Of a stretch of DNA of 52,742 bases, positions 45,706 to 52,742 are shown in pieces. The stretch spans positions 1-52,742 of the forward strand of contig JADRCO010000113.1 of the NCBI GenBank assembly GCA_021464525.1, read 5' to 3'. The stretch comes from Rhizophagus sp. LPA8_4_AMF (lineage: Eukaryota; Glomeromycota; Glomeromycetes; Glomerales; Glomeraceae). Each line of letters opens with the position of its first letter. Within the stretch, counting starts at the first letter, position 1. The notes under the pieces were generated by a model. The model searched no databases and was not told the DNA's origin. It saw only the letters and a list, made by a program, of their open reading frames with translations. The translations under genes were made by a program, and so were the position numbers.

Positions 45706-48700
45706 TTAGTCATCATTGTCTTTATCATCGTCATCTTCACCACCATTTTCATTTTCATTATTCTCATCCTCTTCATCCTCATTTTTCTCCTCCTCGTTAT
45801 CCTCATCATTATCCTCATCATTATCCTCATCATCCTCATCATCCCGCTCTCCTTCATCCATTTCATTATCATCATCGTCTTCCTTTTCAGTGTCCACGTT
45901 AGTTTCCTCATCTTTATCAACATCCATTGCGCTTGATGATGCGGCTGCTTCCATTTTAGCCTTTTGCTCTTTTGCAAAAGCCAATTGTTCTTGCATCATT
46001 TGATATACATATTTCCCCATATGCGTTACATCAGCAATTGTATATGCGTCCTCATAATCATCAACCTACATAATAATTTTTTTTATTTTAAAAAAAATAA
46101 GTTATAATAATAAGATTAAACAATGTTAAACAATGAAATACTAATATATACCATCCTAGACGAAGGCCACATCTCATTAATTTTTAATTGCAATTTATCA
46201 GGACGCTCTAGTAATTTATTAAACGTAGGCGCCAATTCATAACAATTTTCGAATATAGATCGACGGCAAAATACGTATAGTCCTAATCGAGCACGAGACA
46301 TTGCAACAATAAGACGTCTAACATCTCGTATATGACCAACAGTTTTTGTACGAACCAAGGATAAAAGAATATCTAGCATTTACATATATATCATAATGAT
46401 CAGTATTAATTGAAAATAGTAAATTACTAAGTTACCGAAAGCATAATAATTACAATCATTCTGTTGTCCTTGAAACTTGTCGACAGTTGTGACTTTTGCT
46501 GGACGTCCGAATAATGGATTCCATGAACACCGCTGACTCAAAACGTCCCTTATTAAAGCCTTCTGCCCATTGTAAGTTGTTAGAATTGTGATTTTGTCTT
46601 CTGGATATCTATAATAAATAGATTACATTTAAATACTTTGACTGAATAATAAAAAGAATAATTAAACTATATTTCATTTACCCTAACAAACGCATATATT
46701 GGTATACTGCGACAACATATTCTGCCTCTCCAAGATTCTATAAAAATTTTTATTTGTTAATCAATACCATATTAAAATAAACTAGCACTGCATTTATTCT
46801 CACCTGATAGAAGTATGGAACAGGTTCAGATTCCCCTTTGTTCATAAATTCTCCAACATTTATTAATTGATAGTCAAACGTGAACCCAGCATTCGCTCTT
46901 TTATATTCATCCGGCTCGATTACTGTTGGTAAATTTCCCAAATTCTTATAACGCCAATTATATAATTCTGCCATGGAAGGCCTAGCACGCCCCTAACATT
47001 ATTTATTAAGTCCAAAGAATTGATTAGCATAGTAAAAAAGACTTGGGGATAAAAGTTTAAAAAATATACCTGAGAATCTAGATCAATGGTTGGAACACCA
47101 AGTTTAACAAATCTGGTGAATAAACTTTGTTCCATGTTTCCATATTGTTGAAACGCCATGTTCTTCACTACAGGAGGTAACTGATTATGATCACCAATCA
47201 TAATCACTCTTTTTAATCTACTTCGCCCATCTTCAGTTTCTTGTAGCAGTAAAGGTATAAAAGTTTCAACTTCTAAAATTTGTGCTGCTTCTTCCATTAC
47301 TACATTATCATACTTAAATCCTAAAGAAACCAATTCACGTCGCTATTGTAAAAAAATAAATAAATTAGCTTAATATAAAATCAATATAATTTCAATAAAA
47401 ATAAATACCTTTAGTGCAGCATGAGTGCATGTCATTGCTATGATTTTAGCTTCTTTTGTCAATAAATAATTAGCTCTATCATAGCTAGTTCTAAGTAGTT
47501 CAAATCCACGAATCTCTTCAAGTTCCGTGAAAATTTTTTCTATATGTCGAAAACACCCCTCTGCGATTTCTAACGTATCTTCATAACTCGCATCCTCGGG
47601 AAATAATGGCTGAGGTGCATCATAAAAATAGGCAGTAAAAGGAAATTCATTCCTTATTGTATCTACACTAACGTTCTCGTTCGTTAACCCTTGCCTACAT
47701 TTATCAATGTAAGGCTCCCATCTCGACAGCACGTGATATAAATAAAAATACCCAGCGGTTTCACATGTATATCCATATTCACCACCAATTTGCAATGATT
47801 GAGCAAGTCGATCTACTTCCGAAAGCAAGGATAACCGTTTTTCCTATAATTTACAATAGTATTTAAACCTAAAATAAAAAAGGAACAGACAACAAAACAA
47901 TAAATACCAAAAATGAATTGACTCTGCCATATTTGCTAAAACTTAATTCTGTATTGAGTTCCTCTTCACCATGACCCAATCTAAGTAAATGTCTCTCATC
48001 AACGTCTAAATTATCAAGATAAAAATAAACAATTATTAGGATAAATCTTATTGATTCTTTTTAGTATATATATTATAAAATGTAAATACCAAGTGCCATA
48101 ATTTTCTCGAACAATTGATTCAGAGCTTGGTTACTGTGTGTAACCAATAACGTATGCTGATCAGGGAAATTATGATATAAATTTGCAATAATCTGAACAG
48201 CTACATCTGTTTTACCAGTACCCGGAGGACCAACAACCATCGTAAGACCCGGATTTGTTCCTGCTAAAATAGCGCTTACTAATGCAAAAGTAATCCATTA
48301 AAATTAGCTAATAATACCTTTTTTTTTTTTTATTATTTTTTACCAATAATAATAAAGAAGTTTACCTTGTACAGGAGTGAATTTAATCGTATTCTTTCTA
48401 GGCTGGTTAAATGGATAAGGGCCCATGTTTGGTAAGCTATAAGTTCTGACAATTATCTGATCTGGGTCTATTTGAGGATGAGATGGATCTATATTTTCAG
48501 CATCCTCAACTTTCCTCTTTTTTGAAGTTGGGCCGCCTTCAGTTATAGGAAATTGTAGAACATAAGGTGGAGGGATAGGAGCTTTGAAGCCTTCTGCTGG
48601 TACAATTTTCTAAATGGAAGTTTACATGATTTTTTAGAATCATATTTATTTAAGTTGATAAGTGAACATTAGCTTACCTTGTCAGGAAAGCTTTCAATCA

Positions 48701-51700
48701 AATGATCATAATTTAAAAAAGTATCTCGAAAATCAATTTCTTTAGGTCGATTTGGCATCATTGTATAGTGAGCACTACCAGGATGGCCATAACCTAAGAA
48801 TATATTATGTAACCAATCTGGCACAACCAATTCACTTTGCATTAAATCACGAATTGTTTCAAGAACAGACTTAAAATTGTTTTCCTAATAATATTTATAA
48901 TAGTTAAAATATAAAAAAGAAGTTAAGATATGTTGAATATTACAATAGTAATTATAAATGAAATTTACTTTCGGCTTTCTTCTCATCAAAATATTAAAAG
49001 TTTCATATACGTCTTCATCTCTGGCACTTGAATATTTATCCATATCCATCTAAAAGATAAAATAAAAAGTGAGATTTTATTTCTAATTATTTCTAATTGT
49101 GAAAATTTGAAAACTAGAAATTACTTTGTACTGATTCGGGTCCAAAAACACGCGAATTGTTCTTATATTTCCAGAAATATTAGGTTTTTTATCATCAATA
49201 TGTGGCTTACCAACTTCATCAATCGGCTTGCCTAAAGAAATTATAATTTAATATCATAAAAGTGAAAGAAATTTTAAGATTGCAAATTAAATTACCATCC
49301 TCGCCGATTATATCGCTCACTTCACAACCTCGAATATATTTTAATCCGAAATGTTGTCTTTGAAATATAATTTTGAAATTAATTATTTGACAATAAAATG
49401 CATACAAAAAAAAAATTATATATGAACGACGCAAACCTGAAGGGCATAGCATCATTGTATTTTTCGGCTGTGCCATCATGGGCATGTATTGTTAATAAGA
49501 ACAAAACATCATGTTGTTTCAAAGAATCCCATTCATTACGAATGGATTCCGTATAACGACCTATGTCGAAAGAAATCTATAAAATCAAGATCACATATCA
49601 AAACAAATAACTTTAATAATTTACGAAATATATTATGGCATTTAATATTATAAACATACATCAGCCTTGACTCTTGAGGGCTTGCTTTCACCGATATTCG
49701 GTTTAGCTACCTCTATTATACTTAAAAATTTTTAGACATATATTAATGATTAATTTCACATTATTGAATGAATTTCAAACACGTTTAAATTCTTACTTAA
49801 ATGATTCTATCTCTACTGCCATACGAGCCCAACCGGTGAATTCAGTTTTACTCGATGGATATGTGGTTCTTGGTGCTAATCGTTTTACAACATCCTCAAT
49901 ATCTTGTCGAATTTCGTAAGTTGTTTCCATTCGAAATAAATTGAAATTTCTTAATAAATAATCGTGGATAGTGAGAAATTGTAAATTGAGTTTAGGTAAT
50001 GCAAGTGGTGTTTCATTATTCCAGAATTGAGTTTGCACGACGGCATCATCGAATATAGCGTTCTGATGAAAAAAAAGTATTTAAATTAATAAATATCGGC
50101 TTATAAATCAACAAATTATCGGAATATTACTTAAACTAACCTCATATGGATAAAGTGGTTTCGAATTTATTAAATCAATTTGACTCGTCCTCTTTTCAAA
50201 TTTGCAAACTAACACCTCCACTAAAAAATCCTTATCGTATTGTCCTTCACCAGCCAATTTATTTGTTCTTATGTTTAAAAATCCACATAGTCTTATTATT
50301 TCTTCATGAGTTAATGCATTAAAATGTTTTTGCAAGTCAGATCTCCGTTCAATAGAGGCAAAATTTGATAATGCCAATGATTGCAAAGAGTCCCTAAAAT
50401 GTTCGAAAGCAATGTGCTATAATAAAAAAATATATATATTGTAAATATATACCAATAAATATATTATCAATTCAACTTCAATAATTAAAAAATACCTGAA
50501 GATCAGCCAATTTTTTACAATGTAATTCTGTCATCTGGTCATCCGTCAAAGCTAAACCAGTGTTATCATCAATTTCAAAACCAGCATAGAATTTTAATAT
50601 ATCTAAAAGCTGTTTAAAAAGTTCACTACAATTAAAAAAAAATTAAACAAAATTCAAAAAGTAAATAAAATAACTAAAATAAAATTTTAATTAAAATTTA
50701 AATTAACTAACTTTGCATTATCACGCTTCATTATTGGCGCAAATTTACATAATATTAATATCTGGTGATCTTCTAATAATTTATTAAAATAACGTCTTGT
50801 TGGGAGTTGTGCTTCAAGGTCAATCAAAAATTCCAAACAACGTTCAAGAAATGCCATGACTTCATTGTTCACTTAAAAAACAAACCATTGAAAACATACA
50901 TGCCATTTAATATTCAAAAAAAAAAAAATTTATATACATATAATTTTAAAACTGTACCTTCTCCATCTTCGGGTATTGTATATAAAACTTCTACAAAGGC
51001 CTTCATAAAATTGCTTAACCATGTTCTCTCAAATATAATTTTTTCCTTTTGTGATTCATCTAAAAATTTAATTTTAATTAGAATATTAAATAATAACCAT
51101 AAAATACATTAATCAAATAAATACTATCAAAGTACGAACCAAAGAATCATAGAATACCTGCTTTTTTGAACTTTTTTGCAAATACATTCCACATCTTTTT
51201 CAAATCTTTATTATTTGCAAATTCCTGATCTCTCAACGATGATGTACCAAAACAATGCCACGTTACAAGTGACACCAATCTGCAACAAAAGAAAACAAAT
51301 ATAAAAAACATTCAGGATGATTAAGTTAACTGAATAGAAAAAAGTCTCTTAAACATACATCATACATTCTCCTCTGATTAATGGATTTTCTATACTCTGA
51401 AAAACACGAATTAAGAATAAAACTATATATTTTTTCACTTTAGGAGAGAGTGTGTTTGCAAGTGGTGGAATGGAAAGCTCGAGAACACGTTTGAAGAAAC
51501 CTGAGAATTGTTCAGGGCTTTTCATAAAACAATCTAATGATATATTAATAAAGAAATGAGGCGAAATTAGCTCTTATTTGAATTAATAGCCAAGCGAGTC
51601 TTCTTATTAAAGAGCTTACCCCATGCAGCAACTCGTTCCCGAAATTTTTCATTAACCATCAATACGATTGACAATACATGAGCCAACGATGCTTCCGTAT

Positions 51701-52068
51701 ATTTAAAATTCGGCCAAAGGTACTATAATTTTAAAAGAATTAGTGATTGTTTAGTGATTGATTGTTAATAAACAATAATTATAATCACACAATTAACCTA
51801 CTTTTTCCAGATATTGGCTAAGTTCTAGTAATGTTAGTTTCTTCGGTTCAAACCCTTTCATTTCTAATTCCTCATTATAGATTTTCTCAATAACAAGCGG
51901 TTCCCATACTCTCTTTGTAGGATCTTTATTGTTCCAGTAAGTTTCAGCTAATTGAGTTATAGAATCAGCTTTCATATCTTGAAAGGTTGGGTAATATACC
52001 CCAGACCTTGTACTTTCAGTTGGTGGAGCATGTGGAGGTAAAGTCGTAAGGCGCTCCTCGGTCGACAT
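45706..52068 (-). CDS. AQR: Intron-binding spliceosomal helicase Aquarius (AQR/Cwf11-like), 25 exons
   Basis: Exons, 5' to 3' on the minus strand by plus coordinates: 51802-52068, 51620-51722, 51359-51533, 51158-51279, 50958-51059, 50712-50871, 50496-50625, 50141-50416, 49797-50062, 49660-49720, 49437-49576, 49296-49357, 49125-49231, 48969-49049, 48678-48884, 48366-48609, 48090-48278, 47908-48005, 47409-47843, 47070-47342, 46804-46992, 46682-46737, 46454-46608, 46152-46372, 45706-46065. They join to 1493 codons with no stop. A long helical N-terminus precedes an SF1 helicase core: Walker A GPPGTGKT (851-858), MEEAAQ (1091-1096), [24 protein letters not shown] and [10 protein letters not shown]. 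The KKRKV cluster at 783-787 could be a nuclear signal. Aquarius binds introns in the spliceosome. The last 70 residues are a run of Asp/Glu unlike the rest. Confidence 0.95.
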
Positions 52069-52354
52069 TTTTGTATAAAAAAAATTAAAACCTGATCAAA
52101 AAATTGATTGTGAATCAAAAGTAAAAACAATTTTTATCCTTCGAATTTATAGATTATATCACGTGATGAGTTAATTTTGTGCATCTTCCCCAGTATCACC
52201 GACACTTTTCTGCCCCCACGTGATTTTGTGCCACATCAGCCTCATTGATCTATTTGTTTATTTACGTTGAACAGCAGTGATTTTGCAACCTTCGAAACTC
52301 TCCCTTCTTTTTTCTCTTTTCTTTTTTTAATGTCAAACAAATGTTTATAAAAAG
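52069..52354. promoter_or_regulatory. Divergent promoter region with two CACGTG E-boxes
   Basis: Upstream of AQR. CACGTG at 52160-52165 (inside the palindrome ATCACGTGAT) and at 52217-52222, 57 nt apart, in sequence richer in C than its surroundings. A pyrimidine run TTCTTTTTTCTCTTTTC follows at about 52305. CACGTG is bound by bHLH factors. The region may also serve the possible microprotein to the right. Confidence 0.45.
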
Positions 52355-52477
52355 ATGAAAATATCGAGTTTAAATAATTATTTAAGTATAAAATTTATTG
52401 CTGGTGTATTTTTAATTATTACATTAACTGTTTTTATTTTTTTGTTTATCTTTCTTATACAAAAATTTAGAACGTAA
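52355..52477 (+). CDS. Possible 40-residue single-pass membrane microprotein
   Basis: ATG follows TTTATAAAAAG closely. The peptide starts MKISSLNNYLSIK, has a hydrophobic stretch of about 20 residues (GVFLIITLTVFIF and on) and ends in a short basic QKFRT tail. AATAAA follows at about 52521. Size and layout resemble small subunits of membrane complexes, but no specific family is recognised. In AT-rich DNA hydrophobic ORFs arise by chance, so this is tentative. Confidence 0.3.
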   Translation: MKISSLNNYLSIKFIAGVFLIITLTVFIFLFIFLIQKFRT

Positions 52478-52584
52478 TTTTGGTACTTTTGTCAAAGCAA
52501 ACCGTTCTTTGAAGACTAAATAAAGTCGCGTAACAAATATAACATTTCTCGTTTATTGAGTTAGAATTTTTATATCTCTTTAAG

Positions 52585-52742
52585 TACAGTAATATGCGTT
52601 TTATATTTATTTAGGCATTATTATTTATTGTACTTGTTTTATTATATCTATTAGGAGACGCGTTTTTATATTTATTTAGGTGTTATTTATTGCACTTATT
52701 TTATTATATCCATTAGATGACACGCGTTTTTATATTTATTTA
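52585..52742. repeat. Tandem repeat of about 70 nt, cut by the window edge
   Basis: Two full intervals between three copies of GCGTTTT(T)ATATTTATTTA, with TTATTTATTGYACTT and TTTTATTATATCYATTAG in between. The third copy ends at the window edge, so the array probably continues. Confidence 0.75.

Noticed and set aside
45669..46003. Serine-rich, valine/isoleucine-rich and methionine/lysine-rich ORFs over the Aquarius tail
   Set aside because: Other frames of the GAT/GAA-rich last exon of Aquarius.

Overview
The window looks like a nuclear contig from an arbuscular mycorrhizal fungus, most likely Rhizophagus or a close relative. The base composition is very AT-rich, introns are short (about 50-90 nt) with GT-AG ends, and decayed transposons are common. 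The protein families match those expanded in that lineage: zinc-ribbon/protein kinases with a DMG loop, BTB-TLDc proteins, a Crinkler-like nuclease-kinase and a Tc1-type transposase. This is inferred from recognition of the sequence, not from a database search.

Layout. 1-12.7 kb is accessory and decaying. It holds two gene relics, a 1.3-kb Tc1/mariner copy with a broken transposase, a nuclease-kinase gene with one homopolymer frameshift, a minus-strand coding relic, and a BTB-BACK-TLDc gene with one internal stop preceded by a relic of its own 3' end. 12.7-18.9 kb holds the most striking object. It is an 11-exon gene, open throughout, that encodes ten tandem kinase N-lobes followed by a single kinase C-lobe. 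19-25 kb contains miniature inverted-repeat elements, a kinase pseudogene and an intact two-exon acidic protein gene. 25.4-35.7 kb is a roughly 5-kb segment present twice in tandem, each copy broken by different insertions. Each copy carries a nearly unchanged 32-codon ORF ending in a CaaX prenylation box. 37.7-41.7 kb has an unidentified frameshifted gene and an intact secreted cysteine-rich protein gene. 43.8-52.1 kb is the conserved core: PIG-C/GPI2 (8 exons, plus strand), convergent with the spliceosomal helicase Aquarius (25 exons, minus strand). A possible 40-residue membrane microprotein and a truncated tandem repeat close the window.

The two housekeeping genes act independently (GPI-anchor synthesis; pre-mRNA splicing). 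The accessory genes fit the lineage pattern of duplicated signalling and ubiquitin-adaptor families. The kinase-array gene is the best candidate for a new system. Nine of its ten N-lobes have lost the glycine loop while the lobe next to the C-lobe keeps it. Every exon is phase 0, so in principle any subset of exons could be spliced to the catalytic exon without breaking the frame.
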